Below, piece after piece: positions 25,485-33,950 of a stretch of DNA of 34,436 bases. A program made the translations under genes and the position numbers. The first letter of the stretch is position 1; every line of letters starts with the position of its first letter. Source of the stretch: an uncultured Desulfuromonadales bacterium (lineage in GTDB: Bacteria > Desulfobacterota > Desulfuromonadia > Geobacterales > Pseudopelobacteraceae); contig CAIPTY010000064.1 of the NCBI GenBank assembly GCA_903868145.1, forward strand, positions 1 to 34,436, written 5' to 3'. The notes beneath the pieces were generated by a model. It was given only the letters and a program-made list of their open reading frames with translations. It was not told the origin of the DNA and did no database searches.

Positions 25485-28400
25485 ATGTTAGGATGGCTTC
25501 TGAATAGTCTTTCACGCCGAGCAAGCATTTGGGTGAACGAGTGGAACAATACAAGCCTAGACCGCAATAAGCTCAATTATTCATCCTTACAACGAATACT
25601 GTTACACGCAAGTGAAAGCCCTTTTTCATTTGTTTTGAGCATTTGGTTTTTTATATGTGCAATATCTATAGGAACCTGGATTGGTCAAGAATACTTTGAC
25701 CTCTGTTTGGTCACCTATTTGTGGAAGGAATCCGAACTTCTAACATATTTCGGAACTCTGTGGACTCTTCAGGGAACTGTTTGTGCGCTAGTTTATCCTA
25801 TCGTAATTGCCTTTGTTGCAGTTTTGTTGCAAAGAAGGAGCACAGTAAAATTAAGTCTTCGTCTTTATTATATCGACGCTGCAGTCATTCCATCTGGCGC
25901 AAGTGCGATTGCACTATTAACCTGGATGGGAATTGAGCACCTATCCATTTCCTATCTCCCTACTGAATTGTTGTCTGTTGTAATGGTTGGAAATTCTATT
26001 TGGTTCGTTTTAAACTCGATGCTCACAGGATGGTTTCTATATCGGACTGTGCAATATTTAAACGATGATGAACGACTTCAAGTTTTTAATCGTTTTGCTG
26101 TACAAATTGCTTTTCCACGTGAAGTAAAGAACCACCTCCTTGGGCTTATATTCTCAAATGCCCAATCTCAAGGATTCATTCCCGGAAAAGATTACACCAG
26201 TGATGATGATTGCCCAAAGGTATCACTTTATCCTGTATCTGAAGGTTTACCCTGTATCCGGGCCTACTGCAAACGCGAACAAGCAGTCATTGATATACGC
26301 TTACGTTTATTATCGTGGGGAGTATTCCTTTGGTTACGCCAAGCCAATAAAATAAAGTACCCCCAAAGTAACTCTCGACACTCTCAAGTGTTTCCTCTTC
26401 TAGAAATCCCGATTATTCCAGGTGAAACTTATAATGGTGATGTAATTCTTTGCCGAGTTGTCGGCAATATTATGCCAGGGACAGTGGCATCATTTTTGAT
26501 TCGACATTCCATTATATTTAGTGCTCCCCCTTCACCCAACATATCATTTTCAAGCTATGAAATTATGGAGGAACTCGCTGTTGAGGCACTTGTTCTTGCG
26601 GAACAGAAGAGATTCAATACTGCAAAAGAGGTCATTCGGGGGCTAGTAAACCTTCACGCAAATCTAATAAGAGCCGGTGCATTTGTTAATGACAACAACT
26701 TGCCTGACAATGCAGCTTTAATTCCCGACCCATACGGTTTCAGTTCTCTTCGGATACATGAAAATTGGTTACGCGTATACCGGCAACTTGCAGAAATTGC
26801 TGTCAAAGAGTTGCAATCTGATTCGAGTCTTTTTAAACAACACTGTTACCTCGCATACAAATTGGTTAATTTGCTTCAAGACCAAGACATTAACATTCTT
26901 CTATATCTTCAGAATTTATCGTCCCATTTGATGTATCGGATGGGTAACTGGTGGTCAAACAAAATAGAAGAGCATGGACAGATTACTCACAATGCAATTT
27001 ATGGAGTCATCCTTCCACTGTCTTTAGATAGACTTTATGATAGCGCGATTAAGGAATTTATTGGAGGATGGGAAGCACTTTGTTTGCGTGAGAAAGACAA
27101 AAATCTGGATACTGCAGATGCCACATGGGCTCACTATTCACGTCACGCGCTTTTTGCCGCTACTCATGCTGAACATACCGTTAAAATGATACTAGGTGCG
27201 GTGTTACGCGGTGATAAAACTGCAGCAGTCTGGCTTACAGATTCATTTCAAAAATGGTGGAATAACCAAAGGCACAAGTTTGATTCAAATCAATTTGGGA
27301 GCAACGAGAATCCACTTCTAACATTTGAGTGTGTGCATAAAAATTGGCAAGAAGTAAGAGAAAACCTGGAAGCAGTTCCAAATGGGCAACAAGAGCATAT
27401 TCTGGCGCAAAATGTTGTTTCAACAGTTCTTAGAAAATATTGGTCAGATTTAAGGCTTGTCCTAATATTGGTTCTTCTCGATTGGACGCCTGCAGAAGCA
27501 CCATCAAACTCTCTCACCTTGGAACTTATCAGTGCGCTTCTACATAATCGTGACTTGAAGCATGGAGGAAATATTGACGCTGATGTTAGTAGAAATGCGT
27601 CTAAAGTTCTTAATAGATTATTACACGTGCAACTTACCGACCGTGATTATGAGAATAGATTAGATAAAATAGTCGAATATGCCCAAGAGTTAAGAACTCC
27701 CAGCATGGTTTCTGGTCGTATTTATAGCAGTTCTGGTGCAAACGATATTCACTCTCTGTGTGTGGCTCAGTGCCAATTTCTCATAGCAATAGCGTCTGCC
27801 GAAATACCACTATCAAGTTATCTTAAGAAGGCAGTAACAAAATGGGCGAATGACCTGCAACAGTTGGAGCGGTGCTCGCGTCTGGCAAAACAGTTGAAAG
27901 AATGTACTGAATCAGAGTCATTTATTACTAAAACCGCAATCACTTCAACGATTCGCAAAGATATTGGCCTATCAGAGGATTTGAAAGACCCCCATGATTG
28001 GGTCATCGCTTCGCTTAGTGACTTTATTATACTTGTGAGTGAAACGCACGAAGTCACATTGGCAAGTGCTCAATTATCGCAAGTGAGAATCAATGAAGTA
28101 GCTGAGATGGTATCCAAGTATGTGTTAACGGGTGATAAAGATACCTTTCCTTTTTCTCTCAAGCCGTCTTTCCTAGAATCTTCAGAAATTACAGAGCCAC
28201 ATTATTTTACAATTTCCGGTATCGGGAAAGGTGCTTACACTGAACCTCCGCTTGAAACTGTAGGGTCTCATTTAGACTCAACTTTCAATGAGTATGTTTA
28301 TAAGTCAGTCGCAAGCTCAGTCATTGCCGATAGAATAAAAATAGACAAACTGAAACCCATTCGCTCTGACTCTGAAGTATCTTTTTTTGAAGACATGCAG

Positions 28401-28775
28401 CGAAGAGCGGATACTTTCCACAAGAAAGGGTTAACTCCATTGCTACTTGTTTCTGAGCATTGTCACTTAGAATGGCTCAATACGTGGCGATATCTTTCAG
28501 GACGTGCTGAGCAGACAAGTGATGTATCTTTCCGACAACCAAGGGAAGGTGATAGTCAGGGCTTAATCGGCTATTTTAACGATATTCCTGCCTATAGAGT
28601 ACCACTCTCAGTAGATAGATGTTTCGTGATTCCAGCTGAAGAATTTGAGGTTCTGAAATACACCCTGGATAGTAATGGCTCACCCATATCGGTAACAGTG
28701 ACGCAAGATGAAAACCATAAAATTAGTTTGAAATTTGAATGGTCTTTTCATTCATCACCCAGGAGTAAAAAATAA
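25485..28775 (+). CDS. Large membrane-anchored protein of unknown family, partner of the ApeA-like gene
   Basis: 1096 residues; not recognised. The N-terminus has a short amphipathic start and four likely transmembrane helices (about 47-66, 93-115, 129-149 and 160-186). The remaining 900 or so residues are soluble and mostly helical, suggesting a repeat-like scaffold, with a final beta-rich stretch from about 960. No P-loop, nuclease or protease motif is visible. Its TAA shares a base with the ATG of the ApeA-like gene (TAATG at 28773-28777), indicating coupled translation. The gene is AT-rich (20/60 G+C at 26881-26940), unlike brxL before it. AAGGAA lies before ATG 25485. A membrane sensor or anchor for the HEPN partner is my inference. 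Confidence 0.85.
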   Translation: MLGWLLNSLSRRASIWVNEWNNTSLDRNKLNYSSLQRILLHASESPFSFVLSIWFFICAISIGTWIGQEYFDLCLVTYLWKESELLTYFGTLWTLQGTVCALVYPIVIAFVAVLLQRRSTVKLSLRLYYIDAAVIPSGASAIALLTWMGIEHLSISYLPTELLSVVMVGNSIWFVLNSMLTGWFLYRTVQYLNDDERLQVFNRFAVQIAFPREVKNHLLGLIFSNAQSQGFIPGKDYTSDDDCPKVSLYPVSEGLPCIRAYCKREQAVIDIRLRLLSWGVFLWLRQANKIKYPQSNSRHSQVFPLLEIPIIPGETYNGDVILCRVVGNIMPGTVASFLIRHSIIFSAPPSPNISFSSYEIMEELAVEALVLAEQKRFNTAKEVIRGLVNLHANLIRAGAFVNDNNLPDNAALIPDPYGFSSLRIHENWLRVYRQLAEIAVKELQSDSSLFKQHCYLAYKLVNLLQDQDINILLYLQNLSSHLMYRMGNWWSNKIEEHGQITHNAIYGVILPLSLDRLYDSAIKEFIGGWEALCLREKDKNLDTADATWAHYSRHALFAATHAEHTVKMILGAVLRGDKTAAVWLTDSFQKWWNNQRHKFDSNQFGSNENPLLTFECVHKNWQEVRENLEAVPNGQQEHILAQNVVSTVLRKYWSDLRLVLILVLLDWTPAEAPSNSLTLELISALLHNRDLKHGGNIDADVSRNASKVLNRLLHVQLTDRDYENRLDKIVEYAQELRTPSMVSGRIYSSSGANDIHSLCVAQCQFLIAIASAEIPLSSYLKKAVTKWANDLQQLERCSRLAKQLKECTESESFITKTAITSTIRKDIGLSEDLKDPHDWVIASLSDFIILVSETHEVTLASAQLSQVRINEVAEMVSKYVLTGDKDTFPFSLKPSFLESSEITEPHYFTISGIGKGAYTEPPLETVGSHLDSTFNEYVYKSVASSVIADRIKIDKLKPIRSDSEVSFFEDMQRRADTFHKKGLTPLLLVSEHCHLEWLNTWRYLSGRAEQTSDVSFRQPREGDSQGLIGYFNDIPAYRVPLSVDRCFVIPAEEFEVLKYTLDSNGSPISVTVTQDENHKISLKFEWSFHSSPRSKK

Positions 28776-30262
28776 TGGCAGACAGAAGTCTTAATGAAGC
28801 CTTTGAAGCTTTTGGAGAATGGTTCTTGCCGGAAGACCAGGAGCGTAAAATTGCCGGACATCTAAATTACACCTCAGACGGTACTGAACTGCATCTAAAT
28901 GAATCGTTTCAAGTATTGCGTGGAATTATTGGAGCAGGAACCCAAATGCAGGACTACCCAGTAATTTATGGGATAACGCGTGAAGGTGAAGCAATAACGT
29001 TGTTAAAGGCACAGCGAATGGGTGTTTCTTTTAATTTTGGAGCTGGTGGTCTGCGGGAACCCGAGCGTATTCGTTCTTCCTGGCTACTTGTTGGCGCTCA
29101 TGTGCCCCCTGATTTTCTCTATGATAATATGAGTTTTAGAGTTCCTGGCTTACAGATTTGGCTCTCTCAAAAGTCGATTGAGCATTCATTTGCAAAAGAA
29201 CTAGAAACGAACAACTACTCTGTCACATATGTAATTCGCAATATGCCAACGGAATCTATCCGTCTCGCTGCAATTGATGCAAACATAAAATTTAACTTTG
29301 ATTGGGCCACAAAATGTGACGAATTTACATCAATTGAGTTAAACGTTTCGGCTTGGGTAACTATCAGTCCTGATAAACCCCAGAATATTGACTGGTTTAT
29401 CCGAGAGGAAAATAAGATTACAACGATGCTTTCCTTTATATCCGGCTCAACAATGTCACCTGATTGCATACGCACGTCAATTAACGAGAATCACAAGGCA
29501 AATTTCCTGATTACTTTAAGGGAATCAAAGTGCTGTTCTTACACTAATCCCAACGATTTTTTTATGATGAAAGCTGGAATGGGGATAGAATTTGAAAACG
29601 TTGCATCAGCTTGGTTTGAAGAATACCCAAAGTTGCACATGCCAAGCCAATTAGGCTTGAGTGTGTTGTCTTCAGAAAATCTTTGGCTTCATGTCAAATT
29701 CTTATCATATATGCAGGCACTTGAAGGGTTTCACCGGGGATTGTACGAAGGAACCTATATGGAAGACAGTCAGTATCAGGCTGTAAGAAGTGTCTTATGT
29801 GCGGCTATCCCGACAAGTATTGAAGTTGACCATAAGGCTTCGCTAACTTCACGTATCCGTTATGGTAATCAAATATCGCTGAATAAGAGACTAACTGAGC
29901 TGTCAAAGTTATTGTCAGAACCGATACGCGCTACGATTTTGGGCAGTGACGGTAAAATCCCGCGAAAGTGGATAGACACAAGAAATTACTACACGCATTG
30001 GGATGAGGAATTGAAGGAAAATGTTTTGGACAATCAGGGCATGTATGATGCTACTGTGCGTATGTCTCACTTTTTGCGGGCGCTGTATCTTAATCTAATG
30101 GGAATACCGCAAGAATCCGTTCTAAAGTCACTTCATAACACAAGCAACTCTTCACAGCATTTGATTCAAATCAACTTAAGAGAGCATACGCCAAGTAATG
30201 ACCGTGCAGGCATGATTATGTCGATACAGGAAATAGATAACGGTAGTCGTGATAAAATATAG
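28775..30262 (+). CDS. ApeA-like HEPN-domain protein (probable anti-phage RNase)
   Basis: 495 residues. The N-terminal 60 residues fit the ApeA N-terminal domain: FGEWFLPEDQERKIAGHLNYTSDGTELHL. Near the C-terminus RNYYTH at 403-408 gives the HEPN RX4H catalytic motif, followed by a helical end. ApeA proteins are single-gene anti-phage systems thought to act as HEPN ribonucleases causing abortive infection. Here the gene is locked to a large membrane protein by an overlapping stop and start, which is not the usual stand-alone arrangement. It is AT-rich like its partner. Assignment to ApeA is by pattern memory; the HEPN motif itself is clear. Confidence 0.8.
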   Translation: MADRSLNEAFEAFGEWFLPEDQERKIAGHLNYTSDGTELHLNESFQVLRGIIGAGTQMQDYPVIYGITREGEAITLLKAQRMGVSFNFGAGGLREPERIRSSWLLVGAHVPPDFLYDNMSFRVPGLQIWLSQKSIEHSFAKELETNNYSVTYVIRNMPTESIRLAAIDANIKFNFDWATKCDEFTSIELNVSAWVTISPDKPQNIDWFIREENKITTMLSFISGSTMSPDCIRTSINENHKANFLITLRESKCCSYTNPNDFFMMKAGMGIEFENVASAWFEEYPKLHMPSQLGLSVLSSENLWLHVKFLSYMQALEGFHRGLYEGTYMEDSQYQAVRSVLCAAIPTSIEVDHKASLTSRIRYGNQISLNKRLTELSKLLSEPIRATILGSDGKIPRKWIDTRNYYTHWDEELKENVLDNQGMYDATVRMSHFLRALYLNLMGIPQESVLKSLHNTSNSSQHLIQINLREHTPSNDRAGMIMSIQEIDNGSRDKI

Positions 30263-30285
30263 AACCATCATATTGGAGATTAAAA

Positions 30286-30468
30286 ATGGCAATGACCGTA
30301 GAAATAAAAGGAAATAAACTTTGTATCGAAATTGACCTCGAAAAGCCGACTCCATCAGCATCAGGTAAAACGCTTGTGGTAGCCAGCACAAGAGGAAATG
30401 CCGTAACCACTGCAGAAGTAGACGGAAAACCTATCACCATTGGCTTAAACGCCTATATTAAACCTTAA
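30286..30468 (+). CDS. Small conserved-looking protein, 60 residues
   Basis: The protein begins with a beta-type segment VEIKGNKLCIEIDLE, followed by PTPSASGKTLVVASTRGN and AEVDGKPITIGLNAYI. I recall close relatives in Geobacter-type and other proteobacterial genomes, always as hypothetical small proteins. GGAG lies nine bases before ATG 30286. It is 23 bases after the ApeA-like gene and ten before the IHF-like gene, probably in one transcript. The function is unknown. Confidence 0.75.
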   Translation: MAMTVEIKGNKLCIEIDLEKPTPSASGKTLVVASTRGNAVTTAEVDGKPITIGLNAYIKP

Positions 30469-30478
30469 GGACAGCAAC

Positions 30479-30754
30479 ATGACCAAAGCTGACATTGTAG
30501 AGCGAATAGCCGAGAAAATTGGTTGCACGAAAAAGGAAGCTATTTATTACACAGAAGCGGTGTTCGCTCTTATGAAATCAACTCTTGAAACCGGTGAAAA
30601 GCTCAAGATAGCTGGATTCGGGAACTTTGAGGTTAAGCAGAAAGCTGACCGCCGTGGCCGCAATCCTCAGACCGGTGAGACAATCACCATTGAAGCCCGT
30701 CGTATCCTGACTTTCAAGCCGAGTAATGTACTTCGCCGAGCAATCAATCAGTAG
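30479..30754 (+). CDS. HU/IHF-family DNA-bending protein, IHF-alpha-like
   Basis: 91 residues, full length. It has the MTKADIVERIAEK start, the GEKLKIAGFGNFEVK core (39-53) and the beta-arm RRGRNPQTGE (58-67) with the intercalating Pro at 63, then FKPSNVLRRAIN. KIAGFGNF and the RRGRNPQTG arm place it with IHF-alpha rather than HU. AAGGA lies seven bases upstream. Mobile elements often bring their own nucleoid protein for recombination or stealth; here it is embedded in the accessory block. Whether it is the host's only ihfA or an extra copy cannot be told. Confidence 0.92.
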   Translation: MTKADIVERIAEKIGCTKKEAIYYTEAVFALMKSTLETGEKLKIAGFGNFEVKQKADRRGRNPQTGETITIEARRILTFKPSNVLRRAINQ

Positions 30755-30755
30755 T

Positions 30756-31262
30756 ATGCAAAATCAATCCATAATCGTGTGCGGGGCAGATGAGCTGGAT
30801 AACTTTTCAAAAGCGACGCATATCATTAGAATAGTGAATCCTAAAGTAGGAGCTTCAAAACCTGTATGGTTCAAAGGTGACTTCCTACAGTTGAGTTTTG
30901 GGGATGTAGTTTCTGATGCAGATGCTCATGCATATAATACACTACCTCCTACAGTAGACGATATTTACCAGGCTTTGGACTTTTCAAGGAAAGCTTGGGC
31001 GGTGAGTAATTCAACTCTTCTTGTTTCCTGCGATTACGGTGCTTCAAGGTCCCCAGCACTTGCATATGTAATCTGGGCAGACAAGATGGGTCCTGGAAGA
31101 GAGTTGGAAGCATTCACCCATATTATAAACATAAGACCAGAAGCTGTTCCAAACATCCTCGTTGTTTCTTTAGGCGACATGGTGCTCAAGCGCAATAACT
31201 CTTTAACAAAACCTCTGAGTGAATTTAACCAATCAATAATGGAAGCTTTGGGCTTGCTATGA
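30756..31262 (+). CDS. Protein-tyrosine/dual-specificity phosphatase-like protein
   Basis: 168 residues. LLVSCDYGASRSPALAYV contains the CX5R(S/T) loop of cysteine phosphatases with C92, R98 and S99, followed by a helix as in dual-specificity phosphatases. The segment GDVVSDADAH (49-58) could provide the general acid Asp. ATG 30756 follows the IHF stop by a single base (TAG T ATG), with no separate ribosome binding site, so coupling is likely; an upstream in-frame start at 30726 would overlap the IHF gene. Its last four bases overlap the next gene. The substrate is unknown; RNA or small-molecule phosphatase activity is possible. Confidence 0.7.
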   Translation: MQNQSIIVCGADELDNFSKATHIIRIVNPKVGASKPVWFKGDFLQLSFGDVVSDADAHAYNTLPPTVDDIYQALDFSRKAWAVSNSTLLVSCDYGASRSPALAYVIWADKMGPGRELEAFTHIINIRPEAVPNILVVSLGDMVLKRNNSLTKPLSEFNQSIMEALGLL

Positions 31263-31570
31263 ACTCATCTCATTTAGAAACAAGAATATTCAAAAATCCC
31301 GATAATGCAGACCTAATTGAGGCGGCACATCAAACAGGAATCATTTACAAAACGATTTTGGATGAGTTCGGCAATCTGTATCTATGGGATGGAGACTTGC
31401 TGTATCACCAACAGATAATGGAGCGGAATGGAATTCCTCAAGAGCTTTACGGCACTGCAGAGCGATTTCCAAAAGATTCAACCGGCGAGAAGCAACTTGC
31501 TGAATACATCCAGCATTGGCAAAATACTATCAAAGGGAAGCGATTTGTTGATGGTGCTTGGCTAGACTGA
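31259..31570 (+). CDS. Hypothetical protein, 103 residues
   Basis: Not recognised. Acidic to neutral, with an aromatic-rich centre (LYLWDGDLLYHQQIM) and an amphipathic C-terminal helix. Its ATG overlaps the phosphatase-like stop (ATGA at 31259-31262), and its TGA shares a base with the SRAP start (TGATG at 31568-31572). This double overlap supports a real gene and a shared function or expression with both neighbours. Confidence 0.7.
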   Translation: MNSSHLETRIFKNPDNADLIEAAHQTGIIYKTILDEFGNLYLWDGDLLYHQQIMERNGIPQELYGTAERFPKDSTGEKQLAEYIQHWQNTIKGKRFVDGAWLD

Positions 31571-32235
31571 TGTGCGGCCGATTCGTTACAGTCATACCAG
31601 CAGATGAATTGAAGGCGATTTTCGACCTGATTGAACGCCCGCAATTAGAGCCTCGATATAATGTCGCTCCCACCCAGAATGTCGGCGTAGTCCGCCAAGC
31701 AGACGACTCAACTTACCACTATGACCAATTGAAATGGGGGCTGGTGCCGTCATGGTCAACTGACCCGTCAAAAGGGGCTTCACTGATAAACGCCAGGTCA
31801 GAGACTGTTGCCGAAAAACCGTCGTTCCGTCACGCAATCAAGAAGAACCGCTGCATCATCCCCGTGTCAGGATTTTATGAGTGGAGCCATATCGGGACGG
31901 AAAAGCACCCTCATTACATCCAGCTATCAGACAAATCACCTATGGCACTGGCAGGTATCTGGGAACATTGGAAATCACCCGATGGAACCCCACTGGAGAC
32001 TTTCTCCATTTTGACTACAGCAGCAAACAAACTTATTTCAGCCCTTCATGAACGAATGCCGGTAATTCTCATGCCGGATGCATACGGATTATGGCTCGAT
32101 AGAAAACTCCAGGACCCGCAACACCTGGAACACCTCTACCAGCCTTATCCTGACGAATTGATGACTTACTATGAAGTCCCATCACTGGTGAACAATCCCC
32201 GCTTTGATTCACCGTCCTGTATCGTCCATGTCTGA
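31570..32235 (+). CDS. yedK: SRAP/YedK (HMCES) family protein
   Basis: 221 residues. Catalytic Cys2 in MCGRF would be exposed after Met removal and forms a thiazolidine crosslink to abasic sites in single-stranded DNA. Other family marks: YNVAPTQ (30-36), WGLVPSW (56-62), NARSETV (74-80), FYEW with the conserved Glu near 104, and the conserved His in HERMP (about 162). It protects abasic sites during replication. Its coupling to the preceding gene links DNA damage tolerance to the accessory block. ATG 31570 is chosen because Cys2 must follow Met. Confidence 0.95.
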   Translation: MCGRFVTVIPADELKAIFDLIERPQLEPRYNVAPTQNVGVVRQADDSTYHYDQLKWGLVPSWSTDPSKGASLINARSETVAEKPSFRHAIKKNRCIIPVSGFYEWSHIGTEKHPHYIQLSDKSPMALAGIWEHWKSPDGTPLETFSILTTAANKLISALHERMPVILMPDAYGLWLDRKLQDPQHLEHLYQPYPDELMTYYEVPSLVNNPRFDSPSCIVHV

Positions 32236-32343
32236 TGGCATTTACAGAATAATTTGTTACGCTCAATCACTTTGAGTTGCGGAACATTTCACACAATGGA
32301 GTTGGCTTCATATATCTCCTGAAATCCAATAAGAGTCCAATTT

Positions 32344-33048
32344 ATGATTGAACTGAAAAATGTTACCAAACGGTACGAATCTCTAACGGCTGTTGATGAC
32401 GTATCCTTCTCTGTCAAGTCAGGTGAGTGCTTTGCTCTGCTTGGTCCCAATGGCGCAGGAAAGACTACTATCGTTAAGATGCTGCTCGACTTTATACGTC
32501 CGACATCGGGAGACTTATCGTTAAATGGAATCCCAAGTACCCAAGCAGAATGCCGACAATCAATCGGATATCTTGCCGAAAATCATCATATTCCAGCGAA
32601 TCTGTCAGGGTGGCAATATCTCCTGCGTTGTGCTGAATTATTGGATTTAAGCCCGCCTGAAGCCATGGAACAATGCAGGCGCATTGTTGAGACTATTGGA
32701 ATGCAAGGTAGAGAACATGCAAAAACAGGCACGTATTCCAAAGGTATGGTTCAACGGTTCGGCTTGGGTGCTGCGCTTATGGGAGACCCGAAACTGTTAA
32801 TTCTGGATGAGCCCACTGGCGGTTTAGACCCAATTGGTATCCGGGAACTTCGCCTGCTTTTAGAGTCGCTGAAAGGTCAAGGCATGACTATCTTTCTGAA
32901 TTCACACCTACTGTCGGAAGTCGAGAAAATTTGCGATACCGCAGCTATTATCAATCGTGGCAGGCTTTTGGTGAAAGACGCTATTTCCGACATTGTTAAG
33001 GAAGGCGATACTCTGGAAGCTGTGTTTGTAAGACTGGTGAAAGGCTGA
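32344..33048 (+). CDS. ABC transporter ATP-binding protein (ABC-2 type exporter)
   Basis: 234 residues. Walker A GPNGAGKT is at 34-41, the signature-like YSKGMVQR at 131-138 replaces LSGGQ as is common in ABC-2 exporters, Walker B is LLILDEP at 151-157, and the D-loop GGLDP follows. It forms a transporter with the permease encoded one base later. The substrate is unknown. A 108-bp gap separates it from SRAP, with no strong promoter visible by eye. Confidence 0.93.
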   Translation: MIELKNVTKRYESLTAVDDVSFSVKSGECFALLGPNGAGKTTIVKMLLDFIRPTSGDLSLNGIPSTQAECRQSIGYLAENHHIPANLSGWQYLLRCAELLDLSPPEAMEQCRRIVETIGMQGREHAKTGTYSKGMVQRFGLGAALMGDPKLLILDEPTGGLDPIGIRELRLLLESLKGQGMTIFLNSHLLSEVEKICDTAAIINRGRLLVKDAISDIVKEGDTLEAVFVRLVKG

Positions 33049-33049
33049 C

Positions 33050-33898
33050 ATGGAAACTTCGAAAGCACTTGCTCCCATTAAAAAGATTATTAAATACACG
33101 CTTGTTGATGAAATGCGGCAAAAGAGTTTTGTCGTCATGTTCGTTATCTGCGCCATATGCGTATTTCTTATTCGTGGTTGTTATCAAGGTAATTACATGG
33201 TGAACGGACAAGCCCTTGATGCCGCAACCATTGTCAGAACATTATCGAAAGTGACCTTTCACATTATTGCTGCAGGCGTGATGGTCATAGCGGCCTTACT
33301 TTCGATGCGAATATTCAGGAACGACCGGAATGAGGGTATGCAGTCATGTATTTTGTCCAAACCGATAGCCCGGTGGCAGTATATTACGGGAAAAGTCATC
33401 GGATTATGGGTCTTGTCAGTACTGTTCATGTTCATCTTGCATAGCATTGTGTTCTTGATAACATCCATCAATTTAAAGGTATTCATGCCGGAATACCTGG
33501 TTGCCTCACTGCTATGTTCTATCAACTTGCTCTTTGTAATTGTTGCTGTGCTTCTGCTCTCATTACAGATGTCCGATATTGTCGCATTTCTATGTGTTCT
33601 AGGCGTTGGCATCGTTGGTTTTGTTGCTGACGGCATTGCTGCTGCCAGCCACAGTCAGATGGTTCAGTCGATGGTTCAGCAATCGGCTGCCAGTCCACAG
33701 TCGGAATTGACCTGGTGGAAAATTGTTTATTATTTCTGGCCGAAGTTGTTAGGTGTTCAACAGCTGGCATCCACGTTGATTGAAAGAGAGGCATTTCATG
33801 GATTCGGCTCTATCTACCCACTCATCAATATCCTTCTTTACTGCCTTATTCTTGGAGCTTTGCTTTTCAAGCGATTTGGGAATGAAGATATTGTCTAA
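33050..33898 (+). CDS. ABC-2 type transporter permease
   Basis: 282 residues with about six hydrophobic helices (near 26-44, 65-86, 112-138, 147-168, 173-196 and 256-276), the fold of ABC-2 permeases. The N-terminal cytosolic helix region (IIKYTLVDEMRQKSFV) is typical. It starts two bases after the ATPase stop, so both are one unit. The substrate cannot be told; such pairs move lipids, polysaccharides, copper-related factors or antimicrobials. Confidence 0.9.
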   Translation: METSKALAPIKKIIKYTLVDEMRQKSFVVMFVICAICVFLIRGCYQGNYMVNGQALDAATIVRTLSKVTFHIIAAGVMVIAALLSMRIFRNDRNEGMQSCILSKPIARWQYITGKVIGLWVLSVLFMFILHSIVFLITSINLKVFMPEYLVASLLCSINLLFVIVAVLLLSLQMSDIVAFLCVLGVGIVGFVADGIAAASHSQMVQSMVQQSAASPQSELTWWKIVYYFWPKLLGVQQLASTLIEREAFHGFGSIYPLINILLYCLILGALLFKRFGNEDIV

Positions 33899-33950
33899 AT
33901 TTATGGGATGCTTGATAAGCGGAGTGATTTGATGCAGAGATACGAATGAA

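Noticed and set aside
32262-32276. CTCAA/TTGAG hairpin after the SRAP gene
   Set aside because: A five-base stem without a U-tract is too weak to call a terminator.
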